From assembly GCA_903916735.1 (NCBI GenBank), contig CAIWXX010000020.1, positions 1 to 55,128 of the forward strand: a stretch of 55,128 nt of DNA, given 5' to 3'. Source of the stretch: an uncultured Acidobacteriota bacterium. GTDB lineage: Bacteria > Acidobacteriota > CAIWXX01. The notes under the pieces are model-generated. The model was given only the letters and a program-made list of their open reading frames with translations, was not told the origin of the DNA and did not search any database. Numbering within the stretch: position 1 is the first letter of the stretch; every line of letters starts with the position of its first letter. A program made the translations under genes and the position numbers. This document shows positions 42,737 through 51,603 of this stretch, piece by piece.

Positions 42737-45445
42737 ATGGCTTTTCTCGACAAATTTCGAGCGAAACCCGAGTGGCAGCATTCTGACCCGGAAACGCGAC
42801 TGGCCGCGGTACGTCGGCTTGCTGCCGAAGAACAACAGCTCCTCGCATCGATCGCCCGCCAGGATGCCGATGCCTCAGTCCGACTGGCTGCACTGAAAAA
42901 GCTCACCAGTCCGACTCACATCGCCGACATCGCCCGCGGTGATTCGGATGGCGAGGTTCGCAGTGAAGCATCGGACATGCTTGTCTCGATCGCCCTGCTG
43001 GACAAGGATGGAGCAATCAGCGAAGTGGCTCTTGGTGGGATCACCGAGCAAAGGCACATGGCGACACTCGCCAAGAATGCGCCTTCCGAATCGATTAGTA
43101 GCTCGGCATTGGCCCGAATCAGCGATCCCAAGATTATCACATCGGTTGCTCGAAATGCTGAATGCCCATCCATCCGGCTTCAGGCTGTTGAACGCATCGC
43201 CGACATCGGGATGCTCAGCGAAATCGCGCTCAAGTGTGAACACAAGGATGCATCGCTTGCCGCCGTCGAACGGCTTGGTGATCGGGAGATACTCGAAATG
43301 ATCGCTGACCGCGCCAAAAACAAAGCGGCTGGTCGGCGAGCAAAAGCCATATTGGATTCGATGCCACCTGAACCGAACGGGGCATCTGAAGAAGCGCCGG
43401 CCACCGTCGAGGCTACTGCTTCCGGCGAGGCGGATCGGGAGCGTCAAGAAGCAGAGGCACGAAGACTGGCGGAAGCAGAGGCACAGGCACAGGAGCTGCA
43501 ACGGTCGATCCCCGCGAGGGTGTCCATCTGCGAAACGGTCGACTCTCTGGAAAATCCCAACACGGAACAGGCATTGGAGAATGCCCGTACGGCCTGGAAG
43601 GAGCTGCCGCCTCTCTCTGGAGCCGACGGGGGAAAGCTTGCGGAGCGATTCGATCGTGCCTGCTCAAGCTGTATGAAACGGTTTGACGCCTGGAAGGCTG
43701 CCGATGCACGTCGTCTGCGTCTTGAAGAGATCTGCGCCGATACCGAGAAGCTTGCCGAGTCCGATCTTTCTGATGCCAGTCGCCGTCGCTCATCTATCGA
43801 AGAGAAATGGAAGACTGTGGTTTCGGATGGCGATGTGCCATCGGAGCTGCAATCGCGTTTCGACATCGCCATTACGCGCTTTCGTGAGCGGGAAGCGGAA
43901 GCTCAGGAACAACGCGTCCGGCATCAATCTGAGAACCTGATTCAACGCCAGCATCTTTGCGACGAAATCGAAGCCGCTTCGGCATCTCCGTCGCTGACAC
44001 TGAAGGATGCGGACCTGTGGCTTCGAGACGCTAAAGCGACCATGGAAAATCCGGGCCCCCTTCCTTCAAAGCGAGACAGGGATGATTTGATCGTGCGGAT
44101 GGATGCCGCGCGCAAGGCGCTTTTTGCACGTATTCAGGAACTGAGGCAGGATGAAGAGTGGAAGCGCTGGGCTAACATCGGTGTTCAGGAGGATCTCTGC
44201 GCTCGCACCGAAGCCCTTCTTAAAATCGAAGACTGCGATGAAGCGTCACGCTCCCTCCGGGATATCGAAGTCCTTTGGAAGGAAGCCAGTCAAGTTCCGA
44301 AAGGTGAGGGAGACGCCCTCTGGCAGCGTTTCACAACCGCTCGCGATCAGGTGAGAGCTCAGTGTTCGGCTTATTTCGCCAAGAAAAATGCTGAATTTGC
44401 ACAGAATGTCAAACTCAAAGAGGCCCTTTGTGAGAAGGCTGAAGCCTTGGCGGAGTCGGCCGATTGGATCAGAACGGCCGAGGCTCTTCAGAAGCTACAG
44501 GCGGAGTGGAAAGACATCGGGCCGGTGCCTCGGCAGGCTTCTAATACGCTCTGGGAACGCTTCCGGAAGCCGTGCGACCACTTCTTCACTCGACGAAAGC
44601 AGGATCGTGAACAACGGACGAAGGAATGGGCCGGCAACCTTGCTCGCAAGGAAGCTCTTTGCCAGCAGGGTGAAGTGCTCGCTGAATCGATGGAATGGGA
44701 AAAGACAGCGGTCGAGTTCAAACGGCTGCAGGCCGAATGGAGAACGATCGGTCCGGTCCGCAAAGGGCACTCAGATGCCGTCTGGCAGCGCTTCCGGACG
44801 TCTTGTGACCGTTTCTTTGAACGATACAAACAGCGAGGGGCATTGGAAGTCGCTGCTCAGATAGGCGTTCGTGAGGAGATCATCAAGGGGTTGGAAGCTC
44901 AATTGCCGGCGCCGGAGTCCTCCGGATCTTCGCCGGCATCCGAAGATATTGCAGAGAAGCTGCGTGCCGCTCAGACGGCCTGGCGCCAGGCAGCGGCAAT
45001 CCCCCGAGAGAAAATGGAAGAGTTCGAGCCGCGTTTAAAGAAAGCCCGTGAAGGCCTGATAGCGGCCTATGCGAAGAATCTCGAGGGGACCGAGTTCGAT
45101 CCCAACGCCAACCGCGGAAAAATGGAAAAAATTTGTGCGCGCGTTGAGGGATTGCTTCAAGAACTGAGCCCCGGAGGCGTCGGGGATGAGGCCAGCCTTG
45201 CCGACCAGCTGCGCAATGCGCTTGCCGCCAACGCGTTGGGAGGGCGGGCCAACTCCGAAGCACGATGGCACGCGGCCAAAGAGGAGGTCGATGCCGCTCA
45301 GATTTCCTGGAAGCGCCTAACGGCGACTGCCATCGAAATAGATCGCGAGCTTTCTGAACGATTCCATAAAAGCTGCAAGCGTTTCTTCGAACTTCGACCA
45401 CAGACCGAACGTCGAAGCGCCGGTTCCGGCGAGCGAAGAGGATAG
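42737..45445 (+). CDS. HEAT-repeat / DUF349-repeat protein
   Basis: 902 residues. Residues about 1-200 form short HEAT-like repeats (ETRLAAVRRLA, DASVRLAALKKL, GEVRSEASDML, and so on). A linker rich in Ala/Glu (about 205-255) leads to four or five DUF349-type three-helix repeats of about 75-80 residues, each with W-x(4-7)-G/P-x-V/P and a closing LW.RF...CD.FF (for example LQAEWKDIGPVPRQASNTLW, LQAEWRTIGPVRKGHSDAVW). DUF349 proteins are cytosolic, coiled, and of unknown function, sometimes tied to DNA or RNA handling. ATG 42737 has GGGAGA 7 nt upstream. Divergent from the hsp20 operon. Confidence 0.82.
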   Translation: MAFLDKFRAKPEWQHSDPETRLAAVRRLAAEEQQLLASIARQDADASVRLAALKKLTSPTHIADIARGDSDGEVRSEASDMLVSIALLDKDGAISEVALGGITEQRHMATLAKNAPSESISSSALARISDPKIITSVARNAECPSIRLQAVERIADIGMLSEIALKCEHKDASLAAVERLGDREILEMIADRAKNKAAGRRAKAILDSMPPEPNGASEEAPATVEATASGEADRERQEAEARRLAEAEAQAQELQRSIPARVSICETVDSLENPNTEQALENARTAWKELPPLSGADGGKLAERFDRACSSCMKRFDAWKAADARRLRLEEICADTEKLAESDLSDASRRRSSIEEKWKTVVSDGDVPSELQSRFDIAITRFREREAEAQEQRVRHQSENLIQRQHLCDEIEAASASPSLTLKDADLWLRDAKATMENPGPLPSKRDRDDLIVRMDAARKALFARIQELRQDEEWKRWANIGVQEDLCARTEALLKIEDCDEASRSLRDIEVLWKEASQVPKGEGDALWQRFTTARDQVRAQCSAYFAKKNAEFAQNVKLKEALCEKAEALAESADWIRTAEALQKLQAEWKDIGPVPRQASNTLWERFRKPCDHFFTRRKQDREQRTKEWAGNLARKEALCQQGEVLAESMEWEKTAVEFKRLQAEWRTIGPVRKGHSDAVWQRFRTSCDRFFERYKQRGALEVAAQIGVREEIIKGLEAQLPAPESSGSSPASEDIAEKLRAAQTAWRQAAAIPREKMEEFEPRLKKAREGLIAAYAKNLEGTEFDPNANRGKMEKICARVEGLLQELSPGGVGDEASLADQLRNALAANALGGRANSEARWHAAKEEVDAAQISWKRLTATAIEIDRELSERFHKSCKRFFELRPQTERRSAGSGERRG

Positions 45446-45545
45446 GGATAATAGTACAATTACCATAAGTTCCTGTTTCCTGTCCGACGCCTGTTTGAAG
45501 GAGTAAACCCATCATCTGACGGGCTCAGAGAGGGAGGCGCAGAAA

Positions 45546-46463
45546 ATGTCTCGTGTGATAGAGAAGCATCTCTTAGAAAGCATATTGGACACTCTATACG
45601 ATGGAGTTTACTCGGTCGATCTTGATTGCCGGATGACCTACTGGAACCAGGCTGCCTCGAAAATGGCCGGGTTTTCGCCTGATGAGGTGATCGGCAAATG
45701 CTGTTCCGAAAAAATTCTTCTCCACGTCGATGAGAGAGGAGTTGATCTTTGTAGCACCGGGTGCCCTCTCAAAGCCGCCATGAGAGATGGCCAGCCTCGC
45801 GAGGCGAATCTTTTTCTCCATCATAAAAATGGCCATCGTGTTCCGGTCAAAGTACGATGCACGCCTGTCCGGGATGAGCAGGGCAAGATCATCGGTGGCG
45901 TCGAGGTGTTTAATGAATCTGTTGCAGAGGAAACAATGCGTGAAAAGATGCAGCAGCTTGAACAAATGGCTTATGTTGACGCGCTCACGCAGGTCTTCAA
46001 CCGACGGTACATGGAAGCCTTGCTGCGACAGCGATGTGATGAGCTCTCTCGATACGGATGGCCGTTCGGAGTGATCATTTTTGATGTTGATCATTTTAAA
46101 AAGATCAATGACCAGCATGGCCATAATATCGGAGATGATGTGTTGAAAATGGTTGCGAGAACTCTCTCGTCCAATGCCCGCTCTTTTGATTCTGTCGGTC
46201 GATGGGGTGGCGAAGAGTTCCTTGTCATCCTGTCCAATGTCTTTTTTCAATTGCTTCAGCGGATAGCCGAGCGGTTCAGGATGCTTGTTCAAAAATCCTA
46301 TCTGAACCACAATGGGACGATGTTGAAGGCGACGATTTCCGGCGGGGCAGCCATGGCACTCAAAAACGAACCACCAGAAGCCTTATTGGCGAGGGCTGAT
46401 CGGATGCTGTACCAGAGCAAAAACTCCGGACGGAACCGCCTCTTTGTCGATCAATCGATTTGA
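45546..46463 (+). CDS. PAS-GGDEF diguanylate cyclase with a cysteine-rich PAS domain
   Basis: A 305-residue soluble cyclase. The PAS domain (about 8-125) carries Cys52, Cys53, Cys69 and Cys73, in KCCSEKIL and DLCSTGCPL; similar Cys sets in PAS-GGDEF proteins suggest a metal, iron-sulfur or heme sensor, but the ligand is not proven. The GGDEF domain (about 140-300) has GGEEF at 221-225 and RSFD as an I-site five residues upstream, so activity and feedback inhibition are expected. GGGAGG lies about 9 nt before ATG 45546. There is no membrane segment, unlike the propeller cyclase at 482-3445. Confidence 0.92.
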   Translation: MSRVIEKHLLESILDTLYDGVYSVDLDCRMTYWNQAASKMAGFSPDEVIGKCCSEKILLHVDERGVDLCSTGCPLKAAMRDGQPREANLFLHHKNGHRVPVKVRCTPVRDEQGKIIGGVEVFNESVAEETMREKMQQLEQMAYVDALTQVFNRRYMEALLRQRCDELSRYGWPFGVIIFDVDHFKKINDQHGHNIGDDVLKMVARTLSSNARSFDSVGRWGGEEFLVILSNVFFQLLQRIAERFRMLVQKSYLNHNGTMLKATISGGAAMALKNEPPEALLARADRMLYQSKNSGRNRLFVDQSI

Positions 46464-46477
46464 GAGGTAGCGCGAAC

Positions 46478-46506
46478 TTGACGATCCAATGGCATCAATT
46501 TAAAGT
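46478..46506 (+). promoter_or_regulatory. Promoter of the tungstate transport operon
   Basis: TTGACG (46478-46483), 17 bp, TAAAGT (46501-46506), 25 nt before ATG 46532. No ModE- or TunR-like palindrome was recognised near it. Confidence 0.5.
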
Positions 46507-46531
46507 TATCCTGGGAAAGGATGGAACCCTT

Positions 46532-47377
46532 ATGAGAAAACTCTTAAGCATGACCCTTCTCTTATCCAGCTGCGTGCTCCTCATGGCAATCGGCACTCTG
46601 CCGGCTCAGGACGAGCTGATTCTCGCAACGACCACAAGCACTGCGGATTCCGGCTTGCTTGATGCCATCCTGCCTGCTTTCGAAAAAGCAAACAACGTCA
46701 AAGTCAAAGTAGTGGCCGTGGGCACTGGACAGGCACTCAAGCTTGCCCAGGATGGAAATGCCGATGTGGTCCTCGTCCATGCCCGAGCCAAGGAGGATCA
46801 GTTTGTGGCCGATGGATGGGGGATCGACCGCCGGGATGTGATGTACAACGATTTTTTAATCGTTGGCCCGAAGAACGATCCGGCAGCAGTCAAGGGGAGG
46901 GCACGCGCGACCGAAGCCTTATCAGCGATAGCTGCGAAGCAAACCTTCTTCGCTTCCCGCGGAGATGAATCCGGCACCAACACCAAAGAGAAGGATTTAT
47001 GGAAGAAAGCCGGCATTGAACCCAAAGGCGAATGGTACAAATCGCTTGGCCAGGGGATGGGAGAAACACTCCTCTTTGCAAATGAAAAGAATGCTTACAC
47101 GCTGGCGGATCGCGGCACTTTTCTTGCGATGAAAGATCGGCTTTCCCAGCTGATCATTCTCGTCGGCGGGGAAAAAATCAGTGACAATAAGGATCCAGCG
47201 CTTCTGAATCCATATGGTGTCATCATCGTTAACCCCGTGAAATTTCCGCATGTGAAAAAGGAACTGGCAGAGAAATTCGAGCAATGGATCACATCGGCTG
47301 AAACGCTCAAGGTCATAGGCGCTTTCGGCGTCGAAAAATTCGGTCAGCCGCTGTTCTATCCCGGCGTCAAGAAATAG
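46532..47377 (+). CDS. tupA: Tungstate ABC transporter substrate-binding protein
   Basis: A 281-residue periplasmic binding protein with a signal peptide (1-25, ending LPAQ). The mature protein opens with ELILATTTSTADSGLLDAIL, the hallmark of TupA, in which the TTTST loop contacts the oxyanion; SRGDESGTNTKE is the second anion-binding segment. It captures tungstate with high affinity for delivery to TupBC. The start at ATG 46532 is chosen over GTG-like codons upstream because of the signal peptide and a GGAA-type SD. First gene of tupABC; it suggests tungsten-dependent enzymes, often aldehyde or formate oxidoreductases, elsewhere in the genome. Confidence 0.93.
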   Translation: MRKLLSMTLLLSSCVLLMAIGTLPAQDELILATTTSTADSGLLDAILPAFEKANNVKVKVVAVGTGQALKLAQDGNADVVLVHARAKEDQFVADGWGIDRRDVMYNDFLIVGPKNDPAAVKGRARATEALSAIAAKQTFFASRGDESGTNTKEKDLWKKAGIEPKGEWYKSLGQGMGETLLFANEKNAYTLADRGTFLAMKDRLSQLIILVGGEKISDNKDPALLNPYGVIIVNPVKFPHVKKELAEKFEQWITSAETLKVIGAFGVEKFGQPLFYPGVKK

Positions 47378-47411
47378 CAGGTTTATCATCGGAGAGATTT
47401 TTCGAGGCCTG

Positions 47412-48086
47412 TTGGAGGCCGGACGGCTGCTGGTTTCGCTCGATCCGGAGCTCGTACGCATCATCCTCTTGTCGCTCCGCGTCACGGGCACGGCTCTCTT
47501 CTTCAGCACGCTCATCGGTATTCCCCTGGGCGCCTGGTTGGGGCACAGGCGCTTCTTCGGCCGCCGGCTCATCATCGCGTTTCTCTACACCGGAATGGGA
47601 TTGCCGCCGGTTGTTGTTGGGTTGGTGATTTATCTACTGTTGTCTCACAGCGGGCCCCTCGGTAGCCTAAGCTGGCTCTTCACTCCACGGGCAATGATCC
47701 TCGCCCAGATCGTCATCTCTCTTCCACAGGTGGCCGGATTCACGATGGCCGCTGTCATGGGTGTCGATCCGGCACTGCGCCAGCAGGTCCTCGCACTAGG
47801 GGCGACTGAGCGTCAGGCGACGTTCGCGGTTCTTGTCGAAGCCCGCCTGGGCGTGCTTGTGTCAATTGTCGCCGGATTCGGCGCGATCATTTCCGAGGTC
47901 GGTGCCGTGATGCTCGTGGGTGGCAATATCAAGGACTCGACCCGCGTCCTGACGACCGCGATTGTTCTACAAACACGACAAGGCAACTTCGATGCCGCCA
48001 TCGCCCTCGGGTTGGTGCTGATCGGAATCGCTTTCTTCGTCAATCTGGCGATGCTGAAACTCCAGGGAGGATCCATCGAGTCATGA
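47412..48086 (+). CDS. tupB: Tungstate ABC transporter permease
   Basis: A 224-residue inner-membrane permease with five or six helices and the binding-protein-dependent EAA-like loop (ALGATERQATFAVLVEARLG). Family N-termini resemble FIIGEIFRGLLEAGRLLVSL, which begins upstream of the first usable codon, TTG 47412; that frame contains no ATG or GTG between the tupA stop and 47412, so the true start may be TTG 47412 (GAGG 5 nt upstream) or a rare ATC/ATT codon further upstream. Ends with an ATGA overlap with tupC. Confidence 0.9.
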   Translation: MEAGRLLVSLDPELVRIILLSLRVTGTALFFSTLIGIPLGAWLGHRRFFGRRLIIAFLYTGMGLPPVVVGLVIYLLLSHSGPLGSLSWLFTPRAMILAQIVISLPQVAGFTMAAVMGVDPALRQQVLALGATERQATFAVLVEARLGVLVSIVAGFGAIISEVGAVMLVGGNIKDSTRVLTTAIVLQTRQGNFDAAIALGLVLIGIAFFVNLAMLKLQGGSIES

Positions 48087-48832
48087 GTGATTCTCCGATA
48101 ACCGGATTTGCCTATCAGGCCGATCATCTGACGAAAGTTTATAATTCCCGCGCTGTCCTTGGCGTTGATTCCTTGGAGATCAGGCGAGGCGAAATTTTCG
48201 GGCTGGTCGGGCCGAGCGGATCGGGGAAAAGCACATTGCTCAGGCTGCTCGGCTTTCTGGAACCACCGACTTCCGGAGAGATACTTTTCGGCGAACGTTT
48301 AAGAGTCATCGACTCCGATGTTGTGCCCATCGACGTTAGACGCCGCGTCACCATGGTCTTCCAGCACCCGGTGCTATTATCCCGAACGGTGTTTGCCAAT
48401 GTGGCTTATGGGCTGCGTATCAGGAACCACAGTGACGTCACGCAACGGGTTGAAGCCGTGCTCAAAGAAGTCCGTCTCGATCATTTGACCGGCGCCCGGG
48501 CTCGCACTCTCTCCGGAGGAGAACGCCAGCGAGTGGCCCTGGCGCGCGCCATTGTTCTTGAACCTGATGTCCTCCTATTGGATGAGCCGACGGCGAACCT
48601 CGACCCCTTCAACGTCGGGCTCATCGAACGCATTGTGACCGGGTTGAATCAGGATCGCGGAATGACAATCGTGCTTGTGACGCACAACGTTTTTCAGGCC
48701 CGCCGGCTCGCCCATCGTGCCGGCCTTTTGCTCGACGGGCGACTCATCGAAGCGGCCAACGCTGCGACCTTCTTCTCGGAACCATCCGATGCCCGTACGG
48801 CGGCTTTTGTCCGCGGTGACATGGTCTGCTAA
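48083..48832 (+). CDS. tupC: Tungstate ABC transporter ATP-binding protein
   Basis: A 249-residue ATPase. Walker A is GPSGSGKSTLL, the Q-loop FQHPVLLSRTVF, signature LSGGERQRVALARA, Walker B VLLLDEPTANLD, H-loop VTHN. It drives tungstate import by TupB with TupA. The ATG overlaps the tupB stop (ATGA), so expression is coupled. No C-terminal TOBE domain is present, as in other TupC proteins. Confidence 0.93.
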   Translation: MSDSPITGFAYQADHLTKVYNSRAVLGVDSLEIRRGEIFGLVGPSGSGKSTLLRLLGFLEPPTSGEILFGERLRVIDSDVVPIDVRRRVTMVFQHPVLLSRTVFANVAYGLRIRNHSDVTQRVEAVLKEVRLDHLTGARARTLSGGERQRVALARAIVLEPDVLLLDEPTANLDPFNVGLIERIVTGLNQDRGMTIVLVTHNVFQARRLAHRAGLLLDGRLIEAANAATFFSEPSDARTAAFVRGDMVC

Positions 48833-49034
48833 AAATTCTATTCGCGCGATCCCGATCCCCGGCTAAACCCCCCTCCTCAAAAACGCGCACTGGTCAAGCA
48901 TCATTCCGACATTCTCACAATCAAACGCCGGCATCAGCCTGAACGGAGCGAAGGAATTCCTGATCTCCTCACGATATGCACTGGTGTCGCATGCTCTTGT
49001 GATTCTCCGCCGACGCTTCCCAGCCTCGGGCTCT

Positions 49035-49556
49035 TCACCAGGCGCCGGTATAGTAAATCTTCGCAGAAACGAACTCGTAGCCGGCTGTTTTCGTCCCCGG
49101 AAGCGACAGATTAAGAAAATAATTGTAGTCCACATTATTAATGACATTCGGGCTGATGACCGTCGTCGAGAACGTCTCATAGGTGGAGGAAGCCCCACTG
49201 CTGTCGACTTCGCATAGTGTGAAATTTTGGGACAGATCATTGGAGATTGTATGGATCCACATCCTGAGATTGAGGCTCCCGTTGTCTTTGCAAACCATCT
49301 CGACCTTTTTTATTTTTGTATTGTTGGGCAGAATCAAGGGAGCTCTGACATAGCCCCATCCATCATTCAGGCTGAGAACTCCGGTGTTCGTGTACTTGAC
49401 GTCGTTTGTCTGCATTTCAAAGGCCGGTGCCGGAATGCAAAGAACTTTGACGGCCGGGTGACGAGTTTCGCGGGTTTCGGATCTCGGAGCTCCCATAACG
49501 GCCATCATTGTGATGACGAGAACTGAAAATCCCTGCTTTACAAAAATGTGTCTCAT
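49035..49556 (-). CDS. Exported unknown protein
   Basis: A 173-residue secreted protein with a signal peptide (about 1-24, ending AVMGAPRS). The mature part is beta-rich with several Trp/Tyr (GVLSLNDGWGYVRAPLILPN, LNLRMWIHTIS, DYNYFLNLSLPGT) and two Cys. No domain is recognised; it may be a small adhesin or binding module. ATG 49556 has GGAGG 8 nt upstream. It lies 246 bp downstream of the FGE-sulfatase gene on the same strand but is probably separate. Confidence 0.7.
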   Translation of the reverse strand: MRHIFVKQGFSVLVITMMAVMGAPRSETRETRHPAVKVLCIPAPAFEMQTNDVKYTNTGVLSLNDGWGYVRAPLILPNNTKIKKVEMVCKDNGSLNLRMWIHTISNDLSQNFTLCEVDSSGASSTYETFSTTVISPNVINNVDYNYFLNLSLPGTKTAGYEFVSAKIYYTGAW

Positions 49557-49802
49557 GTGTCGTACCTCCATTTATTTTGGGTTGATGATAAGGCCATGTG
49601 AACTAATGCTGACGCGAGCCGTAGCATTTTAAGAGGCAAATCGTAGATCGAGTCGCCTTCAAGTCCGTCTCCTTTTGCGCGTTCCCGCACCTGACTCCAG
49701 TCGGAATTCTCATGGCGAAAATTCGGGAACCGGAAAGAGTACAGGAACGAAACAAATCACGGATGAAATCGAGTGATGCTTGATTCATTGGAGTCTGGTT
49801 GC

Positions 49803-51269
49803 TTATTTCACCGTGAACGTGAATGCATTACTTGTGACGCCGTTGACCAGAACCGTGACGGCGTAGGCTCCTTTCGCCACTTTTGGAATCGTCACCTTCA
49901 GGCAGGTCGTCTTTGCCTTGTTGATACTCTTGACTTTCTTGGTACCGAAGTAGACGACATCTTTCTTCTTGTCGGTTGAGAAACCGGTCCCATAGATTGT
50001 TGCCGATGATCCGGCCTTACTCGTCTTGGAAGTGATGTTAGTGATGGTCGGGCCGGATCCGGTGCCGCCAACGGTAATCTGCCCCGTCTTCACGCACAGC
50101 TGCCCCAATACATCGGCGGTCATTGTCCATGTGTAATTCCCGGGGTTAGTGTATGCATGCGTGGGATTTGACTGGGCTGACGGCAGTGAACCATCACCGA
50201 AATCCCAGTTCCAGTGAATGGATAGAGACCTGACGAGCCGAAAGCCATTGGTAGGATGTCGAGCATACGGCCACGAGTAACCCTCGGAGGCTGACCGGCA
50301 GTCTTTGGCGTAACTGGTGCAGTTGCCTCCCCGCGCAATCCTATATGCACCAGACGCAGGACCCGAATAGTCAGTAACGACGCCCTTTGGATAGGCGCCT
50401 GCCCAATCCCAGCACCATTCATCGACGTTCCCATGGACATCTTTCAAATTCCATGGATTGGGGCCTATCATGCCCACAACATTCGTTTTGTTGCCACTAT
50501 TTGCACACCACCATGCGACCCCATCCAGATTTGCCATATATCCCGGGAGGCACCAGGAGCAAGAGGCGCTGGTGTACATCGGTTCGTTTGCCCAAAACGC
50601 GCTGGTCGTACCCGCTCTCGCGAAATACTCCCACTCGCCCTCAGTCGGCAGGCGAAATCCATCGGCTGTATAGTCGAAGTAGATCGTGTTGTTGTTATTG
50701 TAGTTGCTGGAATCTATCGGAGTCGTTTTGGAGCTGTTGGTATAGTAACACCGATTGTATCCTCGTTCGACAGAAAGCAGGTTGGCGAACAGGACTGCTT
50801 CATACCAGGTGATCATCTCCACCGGATATACCGGGCTGATGTGGTTGAAGCTCACTGTGGGCAGTGTCGGCTGGTAGGTACGGAGTTGATACCAAGTTCC
50901 CTGGCTGACCTCCTCTTCCATGACAAGCAAGTTGTGGGTCAGGATGTGCGTGAACTGCGATTCGCGGGTGCTACGACATGGTTCGCTCCCCGGTGATCCT
51001 TGCAAATAGCCACCGGCTCCGGTTGCAGGGGCAACGTAAAGACTGCCGACCATCGAGTCAGTCAATGGGAGGCTCCCTGGCGTCAGAGAGACCACCCCAG
51101 CGAACGGTACAGGCATGCCAGTTTGAGCGTTTGTGGGCACATTAGCATTGCAGCCTGCAATAGCCGATTGGATGTCGCCGGGAAGATCCGAATTCTCTTG
51201 TTCAGCTGCGATCGGCGCCAGTGCGAAGCATACTGCCATGATGCCAGCCAGAATATGCGTATATTTCAT
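49803..51269 (-). CDS. Exported FGE-sulfatase (SUMF1-like) protein with PKD and IPT/TIG domains
   Basis: 488 residues. Signal peptide 1-22; a formylglycine-generating-enzyme-type domain at about 70-350 (MEEEVSQGTWYQLR, VYPVEMITWYEAVLFANLLS, GFRLPTEGEWEYFARAGTTS, DVHGNVDEWCWDWAG, IARGGNCTSYAKDCRSASEG, NGFRLVRS), a PKD-like domain at about 355-395 (WNWDFGDGSLPSAQSNPTHA), and an IPT/TIG domain at about 405-488. Most bacterial members are not true formylglycine generators but surface or binding proteins. The active-site Cys pair of FGE is not evident. GGAGGAG precedes ATG 51269. It is divergent from the CHAT gene. Confidence 0.85.
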   Translation of the reverse strand: MKYTHILAGIMAVCFALAPIAAEQENSDLPGDIQSAIAGCNANVPTNAQTGMPVPFAGVVSLTPGSLPLTDSMVGSLYVAPATGAGGYLQGSPGSEPCRSTRESQFTHILTHNLLVMEEEVSQGTWYQLRTYQPTLPTVSFNHISPVYPVEMITWYEAVLFANLLSVERGYNRCYYTNSSKTTPIDSSNYNNNNTIYFDYTADGFRLPTEGEWEYFARAGTTSAFWANEPMYTSASCSWCLPGYMANLDGVAWWCANSGNKTNVVGMIGPNPWNLKDVHGNVDEWCWDWAGAYPKGVVTDYSGPASGAYRIARGGNCTSYAKDCRSASEGYSWPYARHPTNGFRLVRSLSIHWNWDFGDGSLPSAQSNPTHAYTNPGNYTWTMTADVLGQLCVKTGQITVGGTGSGPTITNITSKTSKAGSSATIYGTGFSTDKKKDVVYFGTKKVKSINKAKTTCLKVTIPKVAKGAYAVTVLVNGVTSNAFTFTVK

Positions 51270-51603
51270 CTTGATTTTTCTCCTCCGGAAGTACAACGTA
51301 TGAGAAAGATGAATTTCACAGGGGTTCGAAAAAAAAATCGATGGCCGACTTACGTGTCTCCCTGTCCGAATTGCGGAATTTGTTGACTCATCCACACAGA
51401 TAGATATAACGTTCTGAGGCGGTTTGCTTCACCGCATTTGTCTTGCGTATGTTGTCGCCTTTCTACCAGGTGAAAAATGTTATGTGATTGCTTAATGTCC
51501 ATGCCGATGGTCTATGCTGGAGATTACAGAAGTGGTGATAGGCCTGGCTGCCGTCTGAAGCCATTGTGATCATGATGTTTGGCAAGACCGGAGGCGAGAA
51601 GAA
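51270..51603. other. Divergent gap between the FGE/PKD/IPT and CHAT genes (334 bp)
   Basis: No gene is supported. A weak promoter pair for the CHAT gene, TTGCTT (51488-51493) and TATGCT (51513-51518), is 19 bp apart. Both genes have normal SD sites, so the gap probably holds two back-to-back promoters and shared control. Confidence 0.4.

Noticed and set aside
45446-45545. Possible c-di-GMP riboswitch in front of the PAS-GGDEF gene
   Set aside because: The leader is only 100 nt and lacks the conserved GEMM core sequences.
48863-49240. 125-codon minus-strand frame between tupC and the small exported protein gene
   Set aside because: Its last part (RLMPAFDCENVGMMLDQCAF) looks protein-like and could be a relic, but the first part overlaps the exported protein gene and I cannot match it to a family.
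50120-50440. Diversity-generating retroelement at the FGE gene
   Set aside because: No template repeat, DGR reverse transcriptase or accessory gene in the window.
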